Of a stretch of DNA of 64,000 bases, positions 25,531 to 33,774 are shown piece by piece. The position numbers were made by a program, and so were the translations under genes. Each line of letters begins with the position of its first letter. Within the stretch, counting starts at the first letter, position 1. The notes below the pieces were generated by a model. That model did not search any database. It was not told where the DNA came from and was given only the letters and a program-made list of their open reading frames with translations. This DNA comes from JAVBMC01 sp031552845 (lineage in GTDB: Bacteria; Verrucomicrobiota; Kiritimatiellia; RFP12; DVOR01), in assembly GCA_031552845.1 (NCBI GenBank), contig JAVBMC010000046.1, positions 1 through 64,000 of the forward strand, given 5' to 3'.

Positions 25531-28500
25531 AGTTTTTTTGGAAACTATTAATCGTTTGCTGTTACTTCGCTGTCACACTACAAGCTCAAGAAAGTGAGTC
25601 GCCGTCCGGTTGGTTAATTAGTGTGGCAGATAGCGAAATACCTCCTCTTAGTGATTGGCCTCAGGTATCGGTGCCTTCAAAACCTCCGCTATCCGTACGG
25701 AGCAAGGCAACGGCTGCTGCAAATCGTTTGATGGCTACGTCCCAACAGGCACCTGAGCGCGTTTTGCCGACTGTGCTTGATCTTGGCTTGCAGCAAACTT
25801 TGCCTGCATCGGATATGGCCTTAATTAAGGAATTGGCGCGTGGACTGGATTATGATTGGGAGAAGTGTTATTACTTTGTCCGTAATCATATTAATTATGT
25901 GCCGTGTGGTGGCATTATGCGAGGCCCGGAACGAACCCTTTTGGATAGAGAGGGTAATGATGCTGATCAAGCATTCTTATTACTGGCATTGTTGAGAGCT
26001 TCCGGTTATACGGCAACAATTCTACACGTGCCATTGACTCAGGTAAGCGGTCAACCGACCCAAGGATTCTGCGTGCCGATAGCCAATCAAAACGGGGAAT
26101 TGGTTTATAATGCTGCCGATTGGTTGGGAGGAAAGAGCTTCAACTCATTGCAGGAGGCTGGTGACGGAGTGGCACAGTGTCTGCAGATCGCTAAACGATC
26201 GTTAAGAGGAATTACGGATACCGCCACTGGAATCAGAATGATTGTTACTGATCACTTTTGGGTTTCGTTGACTCTGGATGGCGAAACAAAATGGCTTGAT
26301 CCATCCTTTAAACCCGTTCGTCGAACATCTGTCCGCTCAATTTTGGACGATATGGGATATCAGCGTAACTCGCTTCTACAATCAGCCAATGGCGTTGTGA
26401 ATCCCAATTCCGTCAGTAACCTGACGTTCAATGGTATAAAAACTCAATTGGGTTTATGCGTCGATAATCTAAGAACGCTCTGGGCCGACACGAATATTAA
26501 TGCTTCGGCCTATGTTGGTAAGGTTGAAATCGTCGAGCAAACTGACTCCGAGTACTTTCATGGTTCTGTTTTCGGCACCCCGTCCGATTTTCTGGCAAAA
26601 TCCCAGACAGATAAAAATGGTTTTAGAGTACCGATGAAATTGAATGTCTCAATATCTGGGCCATCGGCTAATTTATATTTGGACGAGGTCGGCCCCCGTC
26701 GTCTCTGGGTGAGTTATGTAAGTGGAAGCGGTTCTACAGGGTATAAGACGGCTCTCAAGTTAGACACCATCACATTGGCGGAGGCATCAGCCGCATCTAC
26801 CGCAATCGACGAGACAATGACCCTTGAAGTTAATTATTTTTCGACCAAGCACTCTGCCAATTATTCTTTTAAGCGTGCTTTGACGAGTGCTTATGCGATT
26901 GTTGTCGGATTTGGTGGAGATCATCGGGATGGTATGCGTGTGTGGACCGCCGAGCAATTGGCCAATCTACGCGTGACCGCGCCTGCGAGTGATATACAGT
27001 TGGTTGCGGCCTCTCTGCAAGTGGCAGGGCACCAATGGCTTGCGCAAACGGCAATGATGCGCTCTTTTCGAAATAAAGTTTTTAACTATAATCGGCAACA
27101 GTTTTACAATATAGGGGTTGCCGGACAAGCTAGTTCTCCTTATGTTGATGTGAGAAACTCTTATAGTTACACACCGGATGATGTTCAAGATTTGGACGGT
27201 GGCATGCTGTTTTCGAGCGCATTGGAACATGCGGTGCTTGATCAACTCAATGGAACGAACCGTCCGGCCGTTTCAACCATCAAAGTGTTGGAGCTTGCAA
27301 ATACTGCAGGAGTTCCGGTATATTTTGCGACGAGTGCAAACTATGCTACAATCAGGGGAAGTCTGCTGAATTATACCACAGATCAGCTTGCTTCCTTTGC
27401 GACAGCAGTTGGAGCTGGACGTAAACTATTAGTGCCAAGAGATGCACGCATCCGTTTGAAGGATTGGACGGGGTATGGGTATATTGAGCAAGGCCCAGCA
27501 TCGATCGGTAACCAAACTTATACTACCAGTATGGCAATTGGCGGTGGGTTTGCTGGCGGCTATGCTGCTGTTGACAACTTTGTATTAGATCCTCCGCCTG
27601 CCGTACTTGATCATTCTATTTTACCGAATGCTGCAACGCCAGAAATGACCCAGGCCGATCCCGTCACCATGCCGGCAGGTGCCTACATTGATTCGAGTAC
27701 AGATATTGCTGATATTGGAGCTGTTCCGGTAATATGGACGCGCCAGTATGATTCACGCAAACGTTATGCGAATGGTCCGCTGGGACGAGGATGGATTCAC
27801 AATTATGAGGCCTCTGTCACCCTCTCCAGCGACCCTGATGCGATTTTTGGCCATGCTTCTCTCGAGGCCGTCCTTCCGACGGTAGTGGCGATGGCGGCAG
27901 TGGAGGACATGCTTGCTAAGCAAAAGACTGCGTTGACATCTGGAGAGCAGGCCAAGTGCTGGATGGTTGCGGCATTGACGGTGCAATGGTGGGTTAGCCG
28001 ATTTGTCGATGCAACGGCTGTCGTTAATTTGGGCAATAAAACATTGTCTTTTCAAGCTAGGACAACCGGCAAGCCGCAGGGCGAAGAAGCGGTTGTTTAC
28101 GTGCCCTATCCCGGAGTGACAGCAACGCTGGTGAAAAAACCTCTGGAAAAGAGGCTTCACTTAATAGAACGTCTTGGGGCAACTTTTTGCTTTGACGAAA
28201 CCAAGAGCAACAGATTGGCCGAAATTGTTCACTCCGCGGGGAGTCATACAGAGTTGAAGTATGATACTTCTGGCAAACTTTCTATTATCACCAATAGTTC
28301 CTCTCGTACGGCGTTATCAGTAAAATGGAATACTGCTAATCGGATTGTCGGCGTGACGAATTGTTTTAAAGCGGGTGTTGGATATACGTATGATAGCAAG
28401 GGATGTTTGACACAGGCAAAAGACGCGCTCGGGCAGTCTTGGATATCGACTTACGATCCCGTAACCTGCGCATTGATTAAACAGACCGACCCGGATAACA

Positions 28501-31500
28501 AAGTGACCATCAGCAACACGTACAATACATTGGGACAGGTGACAAATCAAATCTCGGCCATCGGCCAGCCTTGGCGGTTTGGTTATATCGCAGGCACGGC
28601 AGCCTGGGACGAAGACCCGTTAGGCTATCGTTTGATGCAACATTATGATTCGGAAGGACGTGTTTTGCAACGTATCGATCGTGATGGCGGTGTGATTGAA
28701 TATGTGTATGACGGGCATGGGCATCTGATTCGCCAGAAGGATCCGCTGGGACTTATCAGTTTATTCAATTATGATCAATGGAATCGTTTGATTTCGCAGG
28801 AGGAAGAAACCGAAACGCTCAAACGCCGCAGTACCTTTGTTTATGATGATGCACACCATTTGATTGAAACGACAAACACGTTAGGAGACGTCACAAAATT
28901 TGGATATGATGCCAAAAATAATCTTTCGTCGACCCATCATCCCGACGGAACACGGGTAACCAATATTTGGACAACTACTGGCTTAGTGTCAACCAATCGG
29001 ATTGTTTCATCAACAGGCCAAGTGTTGCTAGAGACGGTCAACACCCCTAGCGACACGGTTAAAGGGTTATCTATTAAAAAGACAGTGATCGGCGTTGGCC
29101 TACCGGTAGCGCTGGTAGAGACGTATACTTATACCAATGGTTTGATAAAAACCAAAGTTGATGGCAGTGGGCAAACGGATAATTTCACTTACAATGCCCG
29201 CGGGCAAATGTTGACGCAATGGGATTCACTGAACAAGACAAACAAGTGGCAGTACAGTAACGCAGGACATCTCAAAAGCTCCACAGACAAACTCAACCGT
29301 ACAACAACCTACCTACGCACAGCTTCCGGAGAGTTAGCCGCGATGGTTTATCCTGACAAAGGTGTTGTAACCAATATTTATGATGCTGTAGATCGATTGA
29401 TTCGGACTAGGGATGCTCGAGGGGGTGAAACAGTCTATACGCGTGATGCGATGGGGCGGGTGTTAACCGAACAGACCGAAACCGGCACCACTAAGTTTGT
29501 ATATGATGCCGTCGGCAACGTGACAAACACCCTGGATGGCGTTAATATATCAACCCGCACCATTTACGATACCTTGTATCGCCCCATCGGCTTTTATGAC
29601 GGCGCCAATCATTTATGGCAGACAGGGTACGACCTCGCTGATCGTTCAGTTAGTACCGTTGACCCATTGGGTAAAACTCGAAAGACTCTCTATGACGCAA
29701 TGGGACGTGTGATTGCAACAGTCAAGCCTTCTTGCACTACAAATAGTTTTGGTTATGACGATTTGGGCTTCCAGACCACTTATATCAATGCCGAGGGCAA
29801 TGTGTATACAATGATTTATGACGCATTGGGACGAAAAATTGCCGTAACGAATGCATTAGGCCAGCAGATGTTCCGTGGGTACTATGACGGATCCGGCAAT
29901 TTGACCAATAGCATCGATGGTAACGGAACGATCTCCATACGCGTTTACGATAAGGTCGGACGGTTGCTCTTCCGCGATCTACGCCGAGGCACTGAAACAG
30001 CCGGAGAACGGTTTACGTATGACGCTGTCGGTAACATTCTCACGGCCAGCAACCTCACCTCTAAGATTACTACGACGTTCACATACGATACGATGAATCG
30101 CCTTATTTCGGCCACCAATCATGTGCCTGCTGAGACGATGTTGAAATTTGGCACAGTCTATCGCCGCGATGTGAGTGGGCTGGTCACGAACATCCTCTAT
30201 GCCGCTGGTAAATCTGTCACAAGGCAGTATGACCTCGCTGGACGTTTAGTGAGTGTAAGCGATTGGTTGGGTCATACGTGGACATTCACTTATGATGATG
30301 TGGGTCGATCCACGGGGGGGACGTCGCCAGGTAATATCGACCACAGCTTTAGCTACGACAATGCAGGTCGCCTGAAAGCTTGGAATGTCGGAGGAACTAT
30401 TGCCGGGCGCACGATTGAACGCGATGCTGCCGGGAAGCGGATTCAAGATACCGTTATCGGCACTATCACGAATAATTCCAAGGCAAGCCGTTATGGCCAC
30501 TACACTTTTGACAAGGCGGATCGCATGGTCTCGGGGAACGCCAAAGTCAATTTAGAATTGCCTGACCACATTTCAGGTCATAAACCGGACACTCCATTGC
30601 CCGAACAGTATGATTATGATGGTAATGGCGCCTTGACAAATATTGCCCAATTCGGACGTGGAGGATCCGCCAAAATTGAGTATACCTTGCAAGGCCAGCT
30701 ACAATTTGTTAATCAGCGTAATATACGACCTTCATCGCTACGGACCTATGATGCGTTAGAAAATACTGTGGTGTTTGAGGGGGGCATCCATACAACTGAC
30801 CACGCCGATCCATTTAAACGCCCGTTGGTGTCCTCGGATTTAGAGGGGGTGCCGAACCAGTATTACATTTGGGGAGAGGGACGACTTTTGGGGTTCATTG
30901 ATTCCAATGGTACGCTCACGATCGCCCATTCAGACGAGCAAGGCAGTATCGTTGCATGGACTGATCTCAATGGTAATGTAGTGAATTCCAACCCAACTCC
31001 CTTTGATTGGCTTGGGGGTTATGGTGTGCGCCGTATCAAAACGGTCTCTCCTGTGGGTTCGGTGACCTATTCCTTCTATGCCACGCGTTACCGCGTTTAC
31101 TCAGCCACTCATGACCGGTTCATTTCGCCTGATCCCCTCGGACTAGACGGCGGTTTGAATCTTTATATGTATTGCGAAGGCAATCCCTTGGCCTATATAG
31201 ACCCGTTGGGGTTATGTGGAAACACAACAATGGTGACAATTGGGGTTCAAGCTGCGGTGGGTATAGGAGGTACTGTGAGTCTCGGTGCGGCATGGGATAG
31301 CAATGGAAATAGAGGTCTCGTTTTTTCAGTTGGACTGGGGACGGGGGTAGATGTAGGCATTCCTGTCAAAGTAGTTGACCGTTTTGTGGAAACTGCTATC
31401 ACCGCCCTGTCGAAAATGTCCTTCCACCCAGGTACCCTCGACGACATGAGGGGATGGAACGTTACTGCCTCTGCGGCTGTTCTTCTGGGGACACATTTTG

Positions 31501-31616
31501 ACATGTCTGATATAATTGGCAGATCAAAACCCGAAGCAGGCAGAGTAACCGGAGTACATGTCGGTTTTGGCGGTGGAGTTTACGTGACGCGCACCTTCAT
31601 AATTCCCTTGCCATAA
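25527..31616 (+). CDS. RHS-repeat protein with transglutaminase-like N-terminus
   Basis: This 2029-aa protein has a signal peptide (about residues 1-20). A transglutaminase-like domain lies at about 95-275 and keeps His (about 243) and Asp (about 258), but has 'GNDADQA' where the catalytic Cys is expected. A DUF6531-like entry ('GAVPVIWTRQYDSRKRYANG') leads into many YD repeats. The RHS core ends with 'RYRVYSATHDRFISPDPLGL' and 'GLNLYMYCEGNPLAYIDPLG'. After this signature come about 135 residues of Gly/Val-rich unique sequence, the usual place of a variable toxin tip. It overlaps the TSP3 gene by 4 nt and is followed by a small membrane protein. Confidence 0.88.
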   Translation: MKFFWKLLIVCCYFAVTLQAQESESPSGWLISVADSEIPPLSDWPQVSVPSKPPLSVRSKATAAANRLMATSQQAPERVLPTVLDLGLQQTLPASDMALIKELARGLDYDWEKCYYFVRNHINYVPCGGIMRGPERTLLDREGNDADQAFLLLALLRASGYTATILHVPLTQVSGQPTQGFCVPIANQNGELVYNAADWLGGKSFNSLQEAGDGVAQCLQIAKRSLRGITDTATGIRMIVTDHFWVSLTLDGETKWLDPSFKPVRRTSVRSILDDMGYQRNSLLQSANGVVNPNSVSNLTFNGIKTQLGLCVDNLRTLWADTNINASAYVGKVEIVEQTDSEYFHGSVFGTPSDFLAKSQTDKNGFRVPMKLNVSISGPSANLYLDEVGPRRLWVSYVSGSGSTGYKTALKLDTITLAEASAASTAIDETMTLEVNYFSTKHSANYSFKRALTSAYAIVVGFGGDHRDGMRVWTAEQLANLRVTAPASDIQLVAASLQVAGHQWLAQTAMMRSFRNKVFNYNRQQFYNIGVAGQASSPYVDVRNSYSYTPDDVQDLDGGMLFSSALEHAVLDQLNGTNRPAVSTIKVLELANTAGVPVYFATSANYATIRGSLLNYTTDQLASFATAVGAGRKLLVPRDARIRLKDWTGYGYIEQGPASIGNQTYTTSMAIGGGFAGGYAAVDNFVLDPPPAVLDHSILPNAATPEMTQADPVTMPAGAYIDSSTDIADIGAVPVIWTRQYDSRKRYANGPLGRGWIHNYEASVTLSSDPDAIFGHASLEAVLPTVVAMAAVEDMLAKQKTALTSGEQAKCWMVAALTVQWWVSRFVDATAVVNLGNKTLSFQARTTGKPQGEEAVVYVPYPGVTATLVKKPLEKRLHLIERLGATFCFDETKSNRLAEIVHSAGSHTELKYDTSGKLSIITNSSSRTALSVKWNTANRIVGVTNCFKAGVGYTYDSKGCLTQAKDALGQSWISTYDPVTCALIKQTDPDNKVTISNTYNTLGQVTNQISAIGQPWRFGYIAGTAAWDEDPLGYRLMQHYDSEGRVLQRIDRDGGVIEYVYDGHGHLIRQKDPLGLISLFNYDQWNRLISQEEETETLKRRSTFVYDDAHHLIETTNTLGDVTKFGYDAKNNLSSTHHPDGTRVTNIWTTTGLVSTNRIVSSTGQVLLETVNTPSDTVKGLSIKKTVIGVGLPVALVETYTYTNGLIKTKVDGSGQTDNFTYNARGQMLTQWDSLNKTNKWQYSNAGHLKSSTDKLNRTTTYLRTASGELAAMVYPDKGVVTNIYDAVDRLIRTRDARGGETVYTRDAMGRVLTEQTETGTTKFVYDAVGNVTNTLDGVNISTRTIYDTLYRPIGFYDGANHLWQTGYDLADRSVSTVDPLGKTRKTLYDAMGRVIATVKPSCTTNSFGYDDLGFQTTYINAEGNVYTMIYDALGRKIAVTNALGQQMFRGYYDGSGNLTNSIDGNGTISIRVYDKVGRLLFRDLRRGTETAGERFTYDAVGNILTASNLTSKITTTFTYDTMNRLISATNHVPAETMLKFGTVYRRDVSGLVTNILYAAGKSVTRQYDLAGRLVSVSDWLGHTWTFTYDDVGRSTGGTSPGNIDHSFSYDNAGRLKAWNVGGTIAGRTIERDAAGKRIQDTVIGTITNNSKASRYGHYTFDKADRMVSGNAKVNLELPDHISGHKPDTPLPEQYDYDGNGALTNIAQFGRGGSAKIEYTLQGQLQFVNQRNIRPSSLRTYDALENTVVFEGGIHTTDHADPFKRPLVSSDLEGVPNQYYIWGEGRLLGFIDSNGTLTIAHSDEQGSIVAWTDLNGNVVNSNPTPFDWLGGYGVRRIKTVSPVGSVTYSFYATRYRVYSATHDRFISPDPLGLDGGLNLYMYCEGNPLAYIDPLGLCGNTTMVTIGVQAAVGIGGTVSLGAAWDSNGNRGLVFSVGLGTGVDVGIPVKVVDRFVETAITALSKMSFHPGTLDDMRGWNVTASAAVLLGTHFDMSDIIGRSKPEAGRVTGVHVGFGGGVYVTRTFIIPLP

Positions 31617-31649
31617 TCTTTCTGTATAATTCAAAAAATAAAGGTTGTT

Positions 31650-32021
31650 ATGCATTCCACTTATCAAAAGCCTCAAGTCTCTAAGTTTATATTTCTCAAA
31701 TATTATAGTATTCTTCAAATACCATTGGCGTTGATTATGTTTTCATATTTGATTTCAGAATTTTTTTCTGATCATGAAGGTTATTTTCTCTATTTTTCAT
31801 TAGTAATGTTTTTTCTTTTCTTTCTAGTACGAGTATTGTTTGGAGTTCTTTATTACATTATCTATAGAATGCTTCAGCGCAAAGAATGTGGTTTTACATG
31901 CTATATCCTCCTGTTTATATGCCTGTTTGATTTTGTGCTCGGCACGTTACTTGCAGTCTATACCCTCTATCGGCTATTTACGAGAAAGACTGACGTTAAT
32001 GCCAAAGTCGAGCTAAAGTAG
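31650..32021 (+). CDS. Small membrane protein, possible RHS immunity protein
   Basis: This 123-aa protein has three predicted transmembrane helices (about residues 16-37, 44-75 and 83-110) and a basic C-terminal end. The gene lies 33 nt after the RHS gene with AAAGG before the ATG, and is the last of the operon before a terminator. It is clearly more AT-rich than its neighbours, a sign of a separately acquired gene. Immunity proteins typically follow RHS toxins, and a membrane immunity protein would fit a membrane-acting tip. This is inference from position; no family is recognised. Confidence 0.6.
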   Translation: MHSTYQKPQVSKFIFLKYYSILQIPLALIMFSYLISEFFSDHEGYFLYFSLVMFFLFFLVRVLFGVLYYIIYRMLQRKECGFTCYILLFICLFDFVLGTLLAVYTLYRLFTRKTDVNAKVELK

Positions 32022-32370
32022 AGGTGATAAGACAAACGGAGTATGGGAGACTCTGGGAGGCTCCGTGTTCTTGCCCGATGCAAGTGCCTTTTTTATGAAG
32101 ATCAAGTGGTGACGGACATTTTTGATAGAGCCCCACAATTTTCATCAGCCCCGCAGATAACTGCGGGGCTTTTTTATTGGGTTGCCGTGGGAGGTCAAGT
32201 CATGGGTGAAGGCGTCTGGCACGGCGTGACGCTCTTGATCTGTTTTGGGGAGGGCGTGGGGATGCCGTCTAGGGGGAGGGTGTGGAGTGGGCGAGTAGTT
32301 TGATGGAGAGGTGTTTTGTCCTTAATTATAGAGGTTTATTGGATGCGGGGGATGTTTTTTGTGTTTTGGG
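32022..32370. other. Intergenic region between RHS operon and nusA
   Basis: It contains the terminator at 32147-32176 and a GC-rich stretch with no supported gene. Confidence 0.5.
32147..32176 (+). terminator. Intrinsic terminator of the RHS operon
   Basis: AGCCCCGCAG (32147-32156) pairs with CTGCGGGGCT (32161-32170) and is followed by six T residues. Confidence 0.9.
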
Positions 32371-32399
32371 TTGACGAAAGCTTGTTTTTTTGGTAGACT
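32371..32399 (+). promoter_or_regulatory. Promoter of the nusA-infB-rbfA operon
   Basis: TTGACG (32371-32376) and TAGACT (32394-32399) are 17 bp apart. A hairpin with a U-tract follows about 30 bp downstream, before the nusA start. Confidence 0.7.
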
Positions 32400-32429
32400 T
32401 ATCGGAGTTTTTCTCTTTGACATGGTATG

Positions 32430-32456
32430 GAGAGTGGCTTTGCCCCTCTCTTTTTT
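32430..32456 (+). terminator. nusA: Probable attenuator in the nusA leader
   Basis: GAGAG (32430-32434) pairs with CTCTC (32446-32450), and GGC pairs with GCC inside, leaving a 3-nt loop. Six T residues follow. The hairpin lies between the nusA promoter and start codon, so it can only act as a leader terminator. Autoregulation of nusA operons by leader termination is known in other bacteria. Confidence 0.65.
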
Positions 32457-32496
32457 ATTGGTGGCGCGGGGCGGCAGGCCAGAAAGGATGTGCGGT

Positions 32497-33768
32497 ATGA
32501 ACAATGAATTGCTAGCGATTATTAGTTACTTGGAGCGTGACCGCGGGGTGGCGCGCGAGGTGATTATTCAGGCTATCGAGAATGCGATTCAGCATGCTGC
32601 GTTGAAGAGCTTGAATGTGTCGCCCGACTTTAAGGTGCAGATCGATCGTAAAAAATTGACGATCTCGGCGTATGATTTGTTGGTGGTCTCGGATACCGAG
32701 GATGGTAATGGGTTTGTGTCGCTGCGGCGTGCCCGGGCGATTGATCCGGGGGCGAATGTGGGGGATACGATCCGCGTGCCGGTGTCGCCGGAGCGTTTGG
32801 GGCGTATTGCCGCGCAGACGGCGAAGCAGGGGATCATGCAGAAGATCCGCGAGGCGGAGCGGCAGAAGGTGTATGAGGAGTATAAGGACCGTATCGGCGA
32901 TATTGTGAGCGGTACGGTGAAGTTGATTTCGCACCGCGATGTGATTGTGGAGCTGGGGAAGACTGAGGCGATTTTGCCGGCGAAGGAGCGTATTCCGACC
33001 GAGGAGTATAATGTAGGGGATATGATCCGCGCATACGTACAGAAGGTACAGCATGGGGCGAATGGGCCGTCGGTGGTGTTGTCGCGGACGTGTCCGGAGT
33101 TCTTGAAGGCGTTGTTCCGGATGGAGGTCGCGGAGATTGCGGATGGTATTGTCGAAGTCGTTGGCGTGGCGCGTGACCCGGGGTTCCGGGCGAAGATCGC
33201 TGTGCGGACGCTGGATTCGAAGATCGATCCGGTGGGTGCGTGCGTTGGCGTGCGCGGTGCGCGGGTTCGGAATATCGTGCGTGAGTTGAATGGCGAGAAG
33301 ATCGATATCGTGCGCTGGCAGGAGGATATCCATCAGTATATCATTCAGGCGTTGACCCCGGCGCGTTTGAAGTCGGTGGAGGTGGACCCGGATTCTCCGT
33401 ATACGGTGCATGTGGCAGTGGAGCCGGATCAGTTTTCGCTGGCGGTGGGCAAGCGCGGGCAGAATGCGCGTTTGACGTCGCGGCTGACGGGCTGGCGCGT
33501 GGATATTTATAAGGCGGGCGAGGAGTCGTTCGAGACGCAGCGCTTGGATGCGATTGAGCATTTGTCGGCGACGTTGAACATCACGGCGGAGCTGGCTGAG
33601 CATGTAGTGGATTGCGGCTTTTTGACGACGGATGGAATTTTGGCAACGGAACTGTCGTACTTCCAGGAAGTGACGGAGTTGGAACCGGAGGTTGCCGAGG
33701 CGATTTGGAATACAGCTCAGGAGGTCGGCCCCGAAGATGGCGCCGCCGCCGAAAGCGGGAGGGAGTAA
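32497..33768 (+). CDS. nusA: Transcription termination/antitermination factor NusA
   Basis: This 423-aa cytoplasmic protein binds RNA polymerase and controls pausing, termination and antitermination. The N-terminal domain covers about residues 1-125, an S1 domain about 134-200 ('GDIVSGTVKLISHRDVIVEL'), and two KH domains about 210-345 ('GACVGVRGARVRNIVRELNG' and 'LAVGKRGQNARLTSRLTGW'). A short helical C-terminal part ends the protein. The ATG at 32497 follows AAGGA with 8-nt spacing. It heads an operon with infB and rbfA. The rimP gene that often precedes nusA is missing here, and a probable attenuator lies in the leader. Confidence 0.95.
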   Translation: MNNELLAIISYLERDRGVAREVIIQAIENAIQHAALKSLNVSPDFKVQIDRKKLTISAYDLLVVSDTEDGNGFVSLRRARAIDPGANVGDTIRVPVSPERLGRIAAQTAKQGIMQKIREAERQKVYEEYKDRIGDIVSGTVKLISHRDVIVELGKTEAILPAKERIPTEEYNVGDMIRAYVQKVQHGANGPSVVLSRTCPEFLKALFRMEVAEIADGIVEVVGVARDPGFRAKIAVRTLDSKIDPVGACVGVRGARVRNIVRELNGEKIDIVRWQEDIHQYIIQALTPARLKSVEVDPDSPYTVHVAVEPDQFSLAVGKRGQNARLTSRLTGWRVDIYKAGEESFETQRLDAIEHLSATLNITAELAEHVVDCGFLTTDGILATELSYFQEVTELEPEVAEAIWNTAQEVGPEDGAAAESGRE

Positions 33769-33774
33769 GCGAGG

